From positions 234,419 through 298,418 of the forward strand of contig DFXE01000011.1 in assembly GCA_002381645.1 (NCBI GenBank): a stretch of DNA of 64,000 nucleotides. Reading direction: 5' to 3'. The position numbers and the translations under genes were made by a program. Below the pieces are notes generated by a model, which worked only from the letters and a program-made list of their open reading frames with translations, had not been told where the DNA came from and did not search any database. Origin of the DNA: Bacteroidales bacterium UBA4116. Lineage in GTDB: Bacteria > Bacteroidota > Bacteroidia > Bacteroidales > Tannerellaceae. Below, piece after piece: positions 45,564-54,697 of this stretch (the first letter of the stretch is position 1; each line of letters begins with the position of its first letter).

Positions 45564-46400
45564 ATGAAATATATTTACGAGAAATCTAAGTTGCGAAGTA
45601 AAATGATCCTGTGTAATAAGTTGCAGGAGGAACCGGGTTTCTTGAAAGATAAAAGTCTTTATAAAATTATTTGGGTTATATCGGGCAAACTTACCTTAAC
45701 GATTAATCATCAAAAACAGGAATTTACCAAAGGTCAGATCGTCACGCTATCTTATTTACACCATTTGGAGGTAGATAAGGTGGAAGGTTTATACCAGGCA
45801 TTACTTTTTAATGACAACTTTTATAATATCGTGAATAACGACAATGAAGTATTATGTAACGGATTACTTTTTAACGGTTCGCCCCATGTTGTAAAGTTTG
45901 ACGCGAATGAGCATGATATCCGGAAAATAGAACGTGTTATTGCGGTAATGATTGAAGAATATGCCATTGAGGATACTTTGCAGGAGGAAATGCTGCGGAT
46001 ATTATTGAAACGTTTTATTATTATTTGCTGCAGGATTGCTCATTTCAAACACAAAGTAATTCCGCAACACAGCGCGCGGTTTGAGGTTATGCGTAAGTTC
46101 TATACTTTGGTGGACGAGCATTTCAGGGAGAAGAAGCAGGTACAGGAATATGCTGATATGCTGCATAAATCGCCCAAAACCCTGGCGAATATCCTGTCTA
46201 CTTATCACCAACCGTCGGCTATCAAAATCATTCATAACCGTATTGTTGCGGAGGCGGAACGTTTATTGCATTATACATCAAAATCTTCTAAAGAGATAGC
46301 TATGATATTAGGATTTGACGATCATGCCTCATTCAGCCGTTTTTTTAAGAATGCAACCGGCAAAAGCGCGACGGAATTCCGTCAACAATTACATAGGTAA
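45564..46400 (+). CDS. AraC-family transcriptional regulator
   Basis: 278 residues: N-terminal cupin-type sensor (about 1-100, IIWVISGKLTLTINHQKQEFTKGQIVTL), a helical linker, and a C-terminal double helix-turn-helix (about 175-275, KQVQEYADMLHKSPKTLANILS, then SSKEIAMILGFDDHASFSRFFKNATGKSATEFRQ, an excellent AraC C-terminal signature). Single gene, preceding the inverted repeat element at 46430 and the pentose phosphate operon. Target and ligand unknown. Confidence 0.88.
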   Translation: MKYIYEKSKLRSKMILCNKLQEEPGFLKDKSLYKIIWVISGKLTLTINHQKQEFTKGQIVTLSYLHHLEVDKVEGLYQALLFNDNFYNIVNNDNEVLCNGLLFNGSPHVVKFDANEHDIRKIERVIAVMIEEYAIEDTLQEEMLRILLKRFIIICCRIAHFKHKVIPQHSARFEVMRKFYTLVDEHFREKKQVQEYADMLHKSPKTLANILSTYHQPSAIKIIHNRIVAEAERLLHYTSKSSKEIAMILGFDDHASFSRFFKNATGKSATEFRQQLHR

Positions 46401-46429
46401 ACTGTTTTTATAATATGAGTCTGGAATTA

Positions 46430-46550
46430 ATAAGGAGTCAAAGGAGTTATCAGTTGTATAGTTGCAACTTAGGAGTTAAGTAGTAAAAAAGTTTATTTAA
46501 TACTTGACTCGTAATGAGCGAAGCGAGTGATAACTCCTTTGACTTCTTAT
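46430..46550. repeat. Long inverted repeat upstream of gnd
   Basis: Arms 46430-46452 (ATAAGGAGTCAAAGGAGTTA plus TCA) and 46528-46550 match as inverted repeats at 22 of 23 bases. Inside, GAGTTAAGTA and TACTTGACTC form a second, nested inverted pair, and GTTGTATAGTTGCAAC a small third one. The 121-base element fills the gap between the AraC-type gene and gnd. It could be a terminator-like fold, a mobile-element-type repeat, or a leader control element. Confidence 0.65.
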
Positions 46551-46572
46551 TCGAATAATTAATAATTTGAAT

Positions 46573-48030
46573 ATGAAGAAATCAAATATCGGAATGATCG
46601 GTCTTGCCGTTATGGGTGAAAACCTGGTTCTTAATATGGAAAGTAAAGGGTTGACCGTATCGTTATATAACAGGGACTTTCCGGGAGAAGAGGGTAAAGT
46701 GGATATTTTCCTTTTGGGCAGGGGTAAGGATAAAAAATTTATACCTACGTATTCTGTTGAGGAACTGGTACAATCGGTGGAACGTCCCCGCCGGATCATG
46801 ATGATGATCCGGGCCGGTGATCCGGTAGACGAAATGATTCAACAACTGCTACCGCACCTTTCAGAGGGTGATGTTATTATTGACGGTGGTAATTCGGATT
46901 TTAAAGATACGGAGCGCAGGGTAAAAGAGGTTGAAAGTAAAGGTTTCTATTTTATAGGAACAGGTATATCGGGAGGCGAACAGGGAGCGTTGAACGGCCC
47001 TTCTATTATGCCCGGCGGTTCGCCTGAAGGGTGGCCCTTGGTACGGAATATTTTGCAAACTATTGCTGCTAAATTAGATGATGGTACTCCATGCTGTCAA
47101 TGGATAGGAACGGGTGGGGCAGGACATTTCGTGAAAACGGTACATAACGGTATCGAATACGGGGATATGCAATTGATAGCTGAGGCATATGCCCTGCTTA
47201 AACACCGTAAATTAATGAATAATCATGATATGTCGGTCGTATTCCGCGACTGGAGTAATGGCGAACTGGATAGTTACCTGATCTATATTACTTACCTGAT
47301 CCTTAAGCAAAAAGATGAGGATGGTTCGTATCTATTAGATAAAATCCGTGATGTAGCCGGACAGAAAGGTACGGGTAAATGGGCTTCGATTGCCGCAATG
47401 GATGAAAACGACCCGCTGACATTGATTACGGAAGCGGTATATGCGCGTTTGCTTTCGGCATTGGTTGATGAGCGTGAACGTGCCTCTGCCATTTTTCCTC
47501 CTACACCTTCTTTGGTGAGTTTACTGGAAGTAAAGGATATTGAACATGCATTATATGCTTCCAAACTGATATCTTATACGCAGGGATTTTCTTTATTGGG
47601 GAGAGCTTCCGACCGTTATGGGTGGAACCTTGATTTAGGAATGATCGCAAAGATATGGCGTAAGGGATGTATTATCCGTTCGGCGTTCCTTGAAAAGATC
47701 ACGGAAGCTTATAAGACGAATCATGCTTTGGAAAATCTTCTGTTCGATGATTTTTTTGAGAAAAGAATAAAGGTATCGTTGGATGCCTGGAGAAAGGTTG
47801 TATCTGAAGGAATACTCACAGGGATTGCTTTACCGGCTATGAGTTCGGCACTCAATTATTTCGACGGTTTACGTACCGTTGATTCCCCGGCCAATCTTAT
47901 TCAGGCTCAACGGGATTTCTTCGGCGCCCATACCTACGAACGGACAGACCGTGATCCGGGTATCTTTTTCCATACGGATTGGTCGGGTATCGGAAGCGAA
48001 AGCACTTCGGGAACATATAATGACTTGTAA
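46573..48030 (+). CDS. gnd: 6-phosphogluconate dehydrogenase, decarboxylating
   Basis: 485 residues. Converts 6-phosphogluconate and NADP+ to ribulose-5-phosphate, CO2 and NADPH. N-terminal Rossmann fold with GLAVMGENLVLN (GxGxxG-like), GGNSDFKDTERR, the substrate motif GISGGEQGALNGPSIMPGG and the catalytic-Lys segment HFVKTVHNGIEYGDMQ near 185-200. The ATG at 46573 is used rather than a TTG two codons before. First gene of gnd-zwf-pgl; its stop overlaps the zwf start by one base (TAATG). Confidence 0.97.
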   Translation: MKKSNIGMIGLAVMGENLVLNMESKGLTVSLYNRDFPGEEGKVDIFLLGRGKDKKFIPTYSVEELVQSVERPRRIMMMIRAGDPVDEMIQQLLPHLSEGDVIIDGGNSDFKDTERRVKEVESKGFYFIGTGISGGEQGALNGPSIMPGGSPEGWPLVRNILQTIAAKLDDGTPCCQWIGTGGAGHFVKTVHNGIEYGDMQLIAEAYALLKHRKLMNNHDMSVVFRDWSNGELDSYLIYITYLILKQKDEDGSYLLDKIRDVAGQKGTGKWASIAAMDENDPLTLITEAVYARLLSALVDERERASAIFPPTPSLVSLLEVKDIEHALYASKLISYTQGFSLLGRASDRYGWNLDLGMIAKIWRKGCIIRSAFLEKITEAYKTNHALENLLFDDFFEKRIKVSLDAWRKVVSEGILTGIALPAMSSALNYFDGLRTVDSPANLIQAQRDFFGAHTYERTDRDPGIFFHTDWSGIGSESTSGTYNDL

Positions 48031-49490
48031 TGAAAGAACCGGAAGATCAATTGCTTGTTATATTCGGGGCCTCGGGTGATTTAACGCTCAGAAAATTACT
48101 TCCAGCCCTGTATGAATTACATGTTAGTGATATGTTGCCTGATAAATTTGCGATTCTGGGGGCTGCAAGGACCGTTTATACGGATGAACAATTCAGGGAA
48201 ATAAGCGCTGAATACATCATTCAGGAGAAGAAAACGTGTAGTGAAAAGATACCGGATGCGTTTTTAAACCGGTTGTTTTATGTTTCATTTGATTCGGAAT
48301 CATCGCCGGAATACCGCAAATTGAACAACCGTATCGGAGAGATCCAACAGAAAAGAGATCTGCCGGACCGTATCCTATTTTACCTGGCCACTCCACCGGT
48401 CATGTATGAGTTAATTCCACGGTATTTATATGAGAATGATATGAATAAACCACAATCGCCTGAGGGATGGAGAAGGTTGATCGTTGAAAAACCGTTTGGT
48501 AGTAACCTGGAGTCGGCCGAACATTTAAGTACGCATTTACGGAATATCTTTAACGAAAAAGATATTTACCGTATCGATCATTACCTGGGTAAGGAAACGG
48601 TACAAAATATATTGGTTTTACGTTTTTCAAACGGCATATTTGAACCGCTTTGGAACCGCAATTATATTGACTCTGTCGAAATAAGCGCATCTGAAACACT
48701 GGGTATTGAAAACAGGGGTAAATATTACGACAATGCAGGGGCTTTACGTGATATGATACAAAATCACCTGATGCAATTAATGGCATTTGTAGCTATGGAA
48801 TCTCCTTCCGTGTTCGAGCCTGAGCCTATCCGCGATGAAATTGTAAAAGTATTCCGGGCTATCCGTCCGATTACGGAGCCTTTTATTGACAGGCAGGTTA
48901 TCCGTGCACAATATGAGGGTTATCGAAATGAGAAATCGGTGGAAGCGGATTCGACTACCGAAACATGGGTGGGTATGCAGTTTTTTATCGATAATTGGCG
49001 ATGGAGCGGGGTACCTTTTTATTTTTATACAGGAAAAAAACAATCAGAAAAAAAATCGGAGATTATTATCCATTTTAAATCTACTCCTCACCAGTTATTT
49101 GCCGGGCAATGTTCAGGTACTTCATGTAACCAGCTGTCTATACGTGTTCAACCGAACGAATGTATTTCCTTGCGTTTCGGATTAAAAATTCCCGGAGCCG
49201 GATTTCAGGTGAAACAGGTAAGCATGGACTTTAATTATAGTTCATTGTCTGATATAAAGCTACCGGATGCCTACGAAAGGCTTTTGCTGGACGCCATGTT
49301 TGGCGATTCTACATTATATACGCGAAGCGATGCGCTGGAAGCAAGCTGGAAATTTATTGATCCGATCCTGAATTACTGGGAAGAAAAGAGGGATGAAAAT
49401 TTATATATCTATCCGGCAGGTTATGACGGCCCTGCGGAAAAGTTCCTGTTACGTACGCAGATGCAGGGTAGTAATTGCTCATCAATCTGA
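48030..49490 (+). CDS. zwf: Glucose-6-phosphate 1-dehydrogenase
   Basis: 486 residues. Oxidises glucose-6-phosphate to 6-phosphogluconolactone with NADP+. N-terminal nucleotide fold GASGDLTLRKLLPALY, the active-site stretch RIDHYLGKETVQN near 181-193 with the catalytic His/Lys, and the dimer domain at the C-terminus. Start overlaps gnd by one base and the next gene begins 3 bases after the stop, so the three oxidative pentose phosphate enzymes are made together. Confidence 0.97.
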   Translation: MKEPEDQLLVIFGASGDLTLRKLLPALYELHVSDMLPDKFAILGAARTVYTDEQFREISAEYIIQEKKTCSEKIPDAFLNRLFYVSFDSESSPEYRKLNNRIGEIQQKRDLPDRILFYLATPPVMYELIPRYLYENDMNKPQSPEGWRRLIVEKPFGSNLESAEHLSTHLRNIFNEKDIYRIDHYLGKETVQNILVLRFSNGIFEPLWNRNYIDSVEISASETLGIENRGKYYDNAGALRDMIQNHLMQLMAFVAMESPSVFEPEPIRDEIVKVFRAIRPITEPFIDRQVIRAQYEGYRNEKSVEADSTTETWVGMQFFIDNWRWSGVPFYFYTGKKQSEKKSEIIIHFKSTPHQLFAGQCSGTSCNQLSIRVQPNECISLRFGLKIPGAGFQVKQVSMDFNYSSLSDIKLPDAYERLLLDAMFGDSTLYTRSDALEASWKFIDPILNYWEEKRDENLYIYPAGYDGPAEKFLLRTQMQGSNCSSI

Positions 49491-49493
49491 AGA

Positions 49494-50198
49494 ATGATGG
49501 AAGCAAAAAACTATACGAATCCAAAAGAGGCATTAAGGGCGCTTAGTAATGATCTGTGGGGTATGATAAAACAGAAACAAGGGGATTTGTTTAACCTTGC
49601 CCTGTCGGGTGGTGAAACAGCCAAGGAAATGTTTAATTTATGGACCAACGAATATGAATCTGTTATAAAGTGGCAGGTGATCCGTTTTTACTGGGTAGAC
49701 GAGAGGTGCGTTCCTAAGACGGATGATGAAAGCAATTATAATCATGCCCAGAGGTTATTATTCCAACCTTTGAGAATAGCTGAGAGCCATATATACCGTA
49801 TAAAAGGAGAAGATGATCCTCAAACGGAAGCGGATCGTTATTCCCAAAAAGTAAAAGAGTTGCTGCCGGATCATAAAGGTTTGCCACGCTTCGATTGCAT
49901 TATTCTGGGAATAGGAAACGACTTTCATACGGCATCCATTTTTACTTCAAATATGGATTTGCTGGAGAGAAAAGAACCTTATGCCGTATCACGTCATCCG
50001 AAAACAGGGCAATACCGTATTACCATGACAGGTCCTTTGATATTAAATAATGTCCCTATATTAATTCCTGTATTGGGCAAAGGGAAGAAAGATATGTTAC
50101 AACGTTTAGAGAAAGACTATTTGGAAAATGATTATACGCCAGCCGCTTATATATTATCCCGAGGGAAAGAAATCAGGATGTACACATCTGATGACTAA
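49494..50198 (+). CDS. pgl: 6-phosphogluconolactonase
   Basis: 234 residues. Hydrolyses 6-phosphogluconolactone, the product of Zwf. Family motifs: NLALSGGETAKEMF near 36-49, FYWVDERCVPKTDDESNY near 63-80 and the ILGIGNDFHTASIF segment near 142. In the last motif the usual G-x-D-G-H-x-A appears as G-N-D-F-H-T-A. Two adjacent ATG codons (49494, 49497) could start it. Last gene of the operon. Confidence 0.95.
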   Translation: MMEAKNYTNPKEALRALSNDLWGMIKQKQGDLFNLALSGGETAKEMFNLWTNEYESVIKWQVIRFYWVDERCVPKTDDESNYNHAQRLLFQPLRIAESHIYRIKGEDDPQTEADRYSQKVKELLPDHKGLPRFDCIILGIGNDFHTASIFTSNMDLLERKEPYAVSRHPKTGQYRITMTGPLILNNVPILIPVLGKGKKDMLQRLEKDYLENDYTPAAYILSRGKEIRMYTSDD

Positions 50199-50218
50199 CT
50201 GATGTCAGTTTAAAAAGA

Positions 50219-51391
50219 TTATTGGCCGGCGGTTTTTTCTTCTGATTTTAATTGCAGAATAAGGAATAATATGCCTGGTATGAATATGATGACGGCCGAA
50301 ACAAGTAATGCTGTCTTTAGGGAATACATATCACTAAGCCAACCAATAAACGGGGCAATTGCTGCAAACATCAAACGGATAATGAAATTCCTGATGGATA
50401 ATACGGTGGCACGCATTTCCGAAAATGTGATCTGATTGATGTATCCTTTTAATATGGGGGTGGCAAATCCACGGAAAATGTAGAATATTAATAAAATGAG
50501 CAAACCGGTATAGGTAAGGTTATATGCCAAAGCAATATATCCGCCTACGATAAAGACCAATATCAGGATATACATTTTACGCATACCTAAATAATTTTCT
50601 ATCTTATCTGAATAGAGGGCCGCTATGCCTACGGTAAGATTCAATACGGTCCATATGATGCCAAAATAAGACACAGGTGTTTCGAGGTGGATAAGTAAAG
50701 GTTGTACAAACCAGGCCATAGTAAGCGTGGCTGCTCCTATAATTCCTGAAAACATAATATTATAGCATAATTGCCGATTGGTAAATAATGAGAATTTTAT
50801 GATCTTTATGATTTCGGAAGTTGGGCTTTGAGTTTTATGGGTTGAACTGATTTCTTTTAAAGCGAAAGCTGCCGGTATTCCTGTAAACGCTATTATGGCT
50901 TGTCCGTAAAAAGGATAACGGAGAGAATAGGCAGCGATCACTCCTGCAAATATACCGGCAATGGCTTCGGCAAAATTGCCCAGCATAGTGATACGCCCTT
51001 CATAACGTAAATATAAGTGTTCTTTTTTATAATGGGCTGTGGTATCATACAGAAGTGCGGAATCTGCACCGTTTACTAAGGTCTGGCCTGTGCCTAATAA
51101 TATTTCAGCAAAAAGGAATGCCATAAAAGTTGAGGTGAATGAATAGCATATATATCCTAAAAAGAATAATATACAACCCAAAATAAGACATTTCCTTCTT
51201 CCCCAGACATCCGCCAGATAACCTGAGGGAATTTCAAGTGTTACTGCTGCAATAGAATAAACGCTTTTTAATATAAATACATCCTGCAACCCCAAACCAT
51301 GATCTTCATAAAAGAGCACAATAATTGGCATAACCAATGTAAACCATTTGGAGAGTTTGATAAGATAGAGGGAGAGGATGTTTCGTCTCAT
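50219..51391 (-). CDS. MFS transporter
   Basis: 390 residues, twelve membrane helices. The loop between helices 2 and 3 reads GYLADVWGRRKCLI, the MFS motif A (G-x-L-a-D-x-x-G-R-R). Substrate cannot be told; it resembles small single-protein exporters. The start codon lies at the base of a perfect 12-bp hairpin (51391-51419), in the 43-base gap behind the beta-propeller lipoprotein gene, so the two may be co-transcribed with the hairpin affecting translation of this one. Confidence 0.88.
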   Translation of the reverse strand: MRRNILSLYLIKLSKWFTLVMPIIVLFYEDHGLGLQDVFILKSVYSIAAVTLEIPSGYLADVWGRRKCLILGCILFFLGYICYSFTSTFMAFLFAEILLGTGQTLVNGADSALLYDTTAHYKKEHLYLRYEGRITMLGNFAEAIAGIFAGVIAAYSLRYPFYGQAIIAFTGIPAAFALKEISSTHKTQSPTSEIIKIIKFSLFTNRQLCYNIMFSGIIGAATLTMAWFVQPLLIHLETPVSYFGIIWTVLNLTVGIAALYSDKIENYLGMRKMYILILVFIVGGYIALAYNLTYTGLLILLIFYIFRGFATPILKGYINQITFSEMRATVLSIRNFIIRLMFAAIAPFIGWLSDMYSLKTALLVSAVIIFIPGILFLILQLKSEEKTAGQ

Positions 51392-51419
51392 TTACTGCCG
51401 GTCTGTTACCGGCAGTAAA
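51391..51419 (-). promoter_or_regulatory. Perfect hairpin abutting the MFS start codon
   Basis: TTTACTGCCGGT/ACCGGCAGTAAA, 12 bp with a 5-base loop. On the minus strand the last base of the stem is the A of the MFS ATG. There is no T-run after it, so a plain terminator is less likely than a start-site fold. Confidence 0.6.
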
Positions 51420-51434
51420 GATAGTGAACTCTGT

Positions 51435-52487
51435 TTATTCAGAGTCAATAATATGGATTCCTTTTTCGGTACCTATCCACATTTTCCCGTCGGGTGCCTG
51501 AGTTATTGTCAAGGCTGTTGTATTATCAGATAATGCTTTAGATATCCAGTTATTACCATCGAAAATTAATATTTTGCCTGAAGCTGCATACCATATTTTA
51601 TCTTCCTTGTCGACAAATAAGGATCGGAGATATACGTTGTCGCCCTCCATTTTTAGTTGCTTGGATGTTTTTCCGTCGAAAATGAAAGCATGTGGTCCAT
51701 CCGGATGAGTGGCGGAGGATAGTGTATAATCAATAGTGGCGCATAATTGATTTTTACTATTTACCTGCATGACACCAATGTTGTAAGGTGTAAATCCAAG
51801 GTCATTGTTGGTATATTTAACAATCTGGTCATCTACAATTTTTATGAGCTGATTATCCTGAACGCCGGTAATGGATACCCATACTTCATTGTTTATACCG
51901 ATAGCTATATCACTTATCAGATTTCCCGGTAAAATTGAATTGTTGGGTGTAATTACTCTCCAGGTTTTTTTTCCATCATACTTGATCACACCTCCATTAC
52001 CATGCTGGCTGGAAGAAAACCATATATTATTGTCGGAATCTATATTGATTGAATGATTATAATCTACCTGGATAGGTGCGCTTTCTTTATCAAACTTTAT
52101 AAATTTCTCACCATCGTATTTGGTTAACACCTCGTTGCCGATCCAAACATTTCCTGTGTGATCTACAGCAATACTGTTAATCGATTTATTGGAAAAAAAG
52201 GAATTGGAAGCATTAAATATTATTGCTTCCCGTGTATTGTATTTGATTAATCCGTCGCTAAATGTACCTATCCAGGTATTTCCAAGTTTGTCGAAGGCTA
52301 TGGATGTCACCGTATAATTATCCAGAATTTTTCCGCTCTCCAATTCCCCGGCATCTATTTTAGTTCCCTTGCTGCGGTTAATATATTTTTCTCCGGGTTC
52401 ATTCCTTGTATAAACTCCTCCTTCGGTATCGTCTTCACATCCTGTGAAAATTATCAGAAGGAAAATAAAGAAAAATAGTTTATTCAT
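51435..52487 (-). CDS. Two-component-regulator-propeller lipoprotein
   Basis: 350 residues, lipobox FTGC (Cys17). The rest is a beta-propeller made of repeats of the Reg_prop kind: FDKLGNTWIGTFSDGLIKY, VDHTGNVWIGNEVLTKY, IDSDNNIWFSS, VDKEDKIWYAA and APDGKMWIGTEKGI. These repeats form the periplasmic sensor of hybrid two-component systems in Bacteroidota, but here the propeller stands alone on a lipid anchor, without histidine kinase or DNA-binding parts. Possibly a surface or periplasmic binding protein; ligand unknown. Own promoter; MFS gene follows. Confidence 0.85.
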   Translation of the reverse strand: MNKLFFFIFLLIIFTGCEDDTEGGVYTRNEPGEKYINRSKGTKIDAGELESGKILDNYTVTSIAFDKLGNTWIGTFSDGLIKYNTREAIIFNASNSFFSNKSINSIAVDHTGNVWIGNEVLTKYDGEKFIKFDKESAPIQVDYNHSINIDSDNNIWFSSSQHGNGGVIKYDGKKTWRVITPNNSILPGNLISDIAIGINNEVWVSITGVQDNQLIKIVDDQIVKYTNNDLGFTPYNIGVMQVNSKNQLCATIDYTLSSATHPDGPHAFIFDGKTSKQLKMEGDNVYLRSLFVDKEDKIWYAASGKILIFDGNNWISKALSDNTTALTITQAPDGKMWIGTEKGIHIIDSE

Positions 52488-52525
52488 AATTAAAATATAT
52501 TTGTTTGTAACATAAAGTAAAGTCC

Positions 52526-52533
52526 CAAATATA
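52526..52533 (-). promoter_or_regulatory. -7 element TAtaTTTG of the propeller lipoprotein gene
   Basis: Minus-strand TATATTTG, 38 bases before the ATG at 52487. Confidence 0.45.
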
Positions 52534-52594
52534 CAAATTATTTCTAGAAATCCGTTTTTTAGTTTAAATATAATGTATATTAATGAATATGGTT

Positions 52595-53914
52595 TTACCA
52601 GAATAGGTGTACTAATAATAATCCGAGTAATACGGATGTGCCTGTAGCGATCAGTCCCGGAATCATGAAGGAATGATTTAATATGAATTTACCAATGTGC
52701 GTAGTACCTGTACGGTCGAAATTAATTGCGGCAACTATTGTTGGGTAATTAGGAATAAAAAAATACCCGTTTACTGCTGGAAAAAGTGCAATAAGCATAT
52801 GAGGCGATATTCCTAATGCTATTCCTAATGGTAACAATGCCCTGATGGTAGCGGCCTGGCTAAATAATAATATAGACATAAAAAATAAAGCAAGACCGAA
52901 TAACCATGGCATTTGTGTAACTGTACTTTCAATGTATCCTTTTAGTTCGGTCATATTTCCTTCAATGAATGTATCACCCATCCATGCAATCCCGAATATA
53001 GCCACAACCGCTTGCATACCGGCCATAAATACTGATCCCTGTGCTGCTTTTAATCCGTCTGTTTTGGTTGTTATAAGAATTAGAGCGGCTGCAGAAAGCA
53101 TCAGTATTTCGATGATATAAGGCATATTCAGTGGTGTGGGGATTCCGTCAGCAATAAATACAGGACGTAAGCTTTCAATTGAACCGAAAACGATAATACC
53201 GATAGTTGCAGCAATGAATATGATTATTGATAGAGTTGCCGATCTTTTGTTTTTTATATAAGTCACATCTTGTTTGGTACTATTAAATTCACCGGCGGCC
53301 AGGCGTCTATTGTATTCAGGATCATCGGCAAGTTCCTTTCCTACTTTTAAAGAATAGAGTGCTCCTGCCAATACTCCGATTAAGGTACAGGGAATAGTTA
53401 TAATTAAGATATCTAATAATGTTATATCAAATCCTCTATCTCCTAACATACTTAAAAGTGCTACGGTTGCAGCTGAAATGGGGCTTGCAGTTATAGCCTG
53501 TTGCGATGCAATTACGGAAATTCCTAAAGGTCGTTCAGGACGTATTTTTGTTTCGGTGGCTACTTCAGAGATAACAGGTAATACAGAGTAAGCTACGTGT
53601 CCGGTCCCGGCAATGAAAGTAAAGAAATAAGTTACAAACGGACTTAACAGGGTGATTTTTTGCGGATTTTTTCTCAATAATTTTTCGGCCATCTTAACCA
53701 TCAAATCCAATCCTCCGGCAGCCTGCATGCAACTAGCTGCTGCGATAACTGCAACTATCATCAACATTACATCTATAGGAGGGGATGTGGGTTCCAATCC
53801 AAATCCAAAAGTGAGTACGGCTAATCCCATCCCACCTAAAACACCCAATCCGATACCTCCTAAGCGGGCACCAATAATAATAGCAGTTAAAACTATGGCT
53901 AATTGTAAAAGCAT
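52595..53914 (-). CDS. Anaerobic C4-dicarboxylate transporter (Dcu family)
   Basis: 439 residues from the ATG at 53914. Inner membrane protein with about ten or more helices. Dcu marks: QLAIVLTAIIIGARLGGIGLG at the first helix, AAGGLDLMVKMAEKLLR, FIAGTGHVAYSVLPVI near 110 and PLGISVIASQQAITASPISAA near 140. Exchanges fumarate, malate, aspartate or succinate; in Bacteroidales it fits fumarate respiration with succinate export. A longer frame from 53956 would contain the promoter, so the shorter start is preferred. DcuA and DcuB are not separable by eye. Confidence 0.93.
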   Translation of the reverse strand: MLLQLAIVLTAIIIGARLGGIGLGVLGGMGLAVLTFGFGLEPTSPPIDVMLMIVAVIAAASCMQAAGGLDLMVKMAEKLLRKNPQKITLLSPFVTYFFTFIAGTGHVAYSVLPVISEVATETKIRPERPLGISVIASQQAITASPISAATVALLSMLGDRGFDITLLDILIITIPCTLIGVLAGALYSLKVGKELADDPEYNRRLAAGEFNSTKQDVTYIKNKRSATLSIIIFIAATIGIIVFGSIESLRPVFIADGIPTPLNMPYIIEILMLSAAALILITTKTDGLKAAQGSVFMAGMQAVVAIFGIAWMGDTFIEGNMTELKGYIESTVTQMPWLFGLALFFMSILLFSQAATIRALLPLGIALGISPHMLIALFPAVNGYFFIPNYPTIVAAINFDRTGTTHIGKFILNHSFMIPGLIATGTSVLLGLLLVHLFW

Positions 53915-53943
53915 ATATTGCCGATATATATATATTTGAGATA

Positions 53944-53951
53944 CAAATGTA
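53944..53951 (-). promoter_or_regulatory. -7 element TAcaTTTG of the dcu gene
   Basis: Minus-strand TACATTTG, 29 bases before the ATG at 53914 and within the longer open frame, so it decides the start. Confidence 0.5.
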
Positions 53952-54011
53952 AACATTTAACCCTAAAACTGACGGGATTGTTTTACAATCGGCTTGAACG
54001 TATGGTCATTA

Positions 54012-54356
54012 TTATTTGCAGGTCACATAATAAGCTAAATATTCTTCAACTATTTCGTACGGAGAAACCTTAATAAGTAATACTCCTTGACTGCCGTCTA
54101 TTTTGAAAAAATGTTTTTTCTCATTAAAATCACGGATAACTTCAGTTACGCCATAGTTATTAAATGTTGATGATTTTAAAACTTCCAAAGCGCATTTTTT
54201 CATTATTTCATCTGTCGGGTTATTCTCATTATCATATTTATGACCATATGAAATAAGAAATTCTTTTGACATTTCATCTGTAAATTTCTCCGTGTCAACT
54301 TCAAAAGTGGCAGAAGCCTGGTTAAAATCGTAATTAAAAAAATATTCTTTTATCAT
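54012..54356 (-). CDS. Small protein of unknown function, DUF2528-like
   Basis: 114 residues, acidic, soluble: ATFEVDTEKFTDEMSKEFLISYGHKYD near 15-40, DEIMKKCALEVLKSSTFNNYGVTEVIRDF near 50, and FKIDGSQGVLLIKVSPYEIVEE at the end. The pattern recalls DUF2528, a family met in phage and mobile islands, but I hold this loosely. It lies 19 bases behind the small HTH-like gene and is probably co-transcribed with it. Confidence 0.6.
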   Translation of the reverse strand: MIKEYFFNYDFNQASATFEVDTEKFTDEMSKEFLISYGHKYDNENNPTDEIMKKCALEVLKSSTFNNYGVTEVIRDFNEKKHFFKIDGSQGVLLIKVSPYEIVEEYLAYYVTCK

Positions 54357-54375
54357 TTCGGTTTATTTTATTGGG

Positions 54376-54588
54376 TTATATCCATTCAAAAGAAACCCCG
54401 CAAACTTCTTCGATAGCTTTTCGTTCCAATAGGCTATATTTATTACGGTTTAACTTAGAGTAAAAAGTAGGGTAAGAAATGCCACATTTCACTAAAATAG
54501 CATCCCGGATTAGAATTTTCGTTTTTTCTTCAAGTGAATAATAATACTTTTTGAAGGTGGTTTCATGGAAATTTGCTTCATTATCCAT
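54376..54588 (-). CDS. Small HTH-like, phage-type regulator
   Basis: 70 residues: an N-terminal helix with KKYYYSLEEKTKILIRDAIL and a helix-turn-helix-like part (CGISYPTFYSKLNRNKYSLLERKAIEEVCGVSF). Size and position fit a Cro-type or excisionase-type regulator, divergent from a larger HTH gene across a palindromic operator. No longer frame exists. Function inferred from layout. Confidence 0.6.
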   Translation of the reverse strand: MDNEANFHETTFKKYYYSLEEKTKILIRDAILVKCGISYPTFYSKLNRNKYSLLERKAIEEVCGVSFEWI

Positions 54589-54623
54589 CTTGCGGTATAA
54601 TTTTTAGTCTTATATTTATATTG

Positions 54624-54665
54624 CAAATGTACAAAAACAGCATAGATAATGTTCAGTTTTTGTAC
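54624..54665. promoter_or_regulatory. Palindromic operator between divergent HTH genes
   Basis: GTACAAAAAC (54629-54638) and GTTTTTGTAC (54656-54665) are perfect 10-base inverted arms, 17 bases apart, in the 109-base gap. The minus-strand promoter element TAcaTTTG (54631-54624) overlaps the left arm, so a protein bound there would block the small HTH gene. The right arm lies upstream of the plus-strand gene. Confidence 0.65.
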
Positions 54666-54697
54666 GTTAATTATTGTTATAGATACATAATTTAAGG

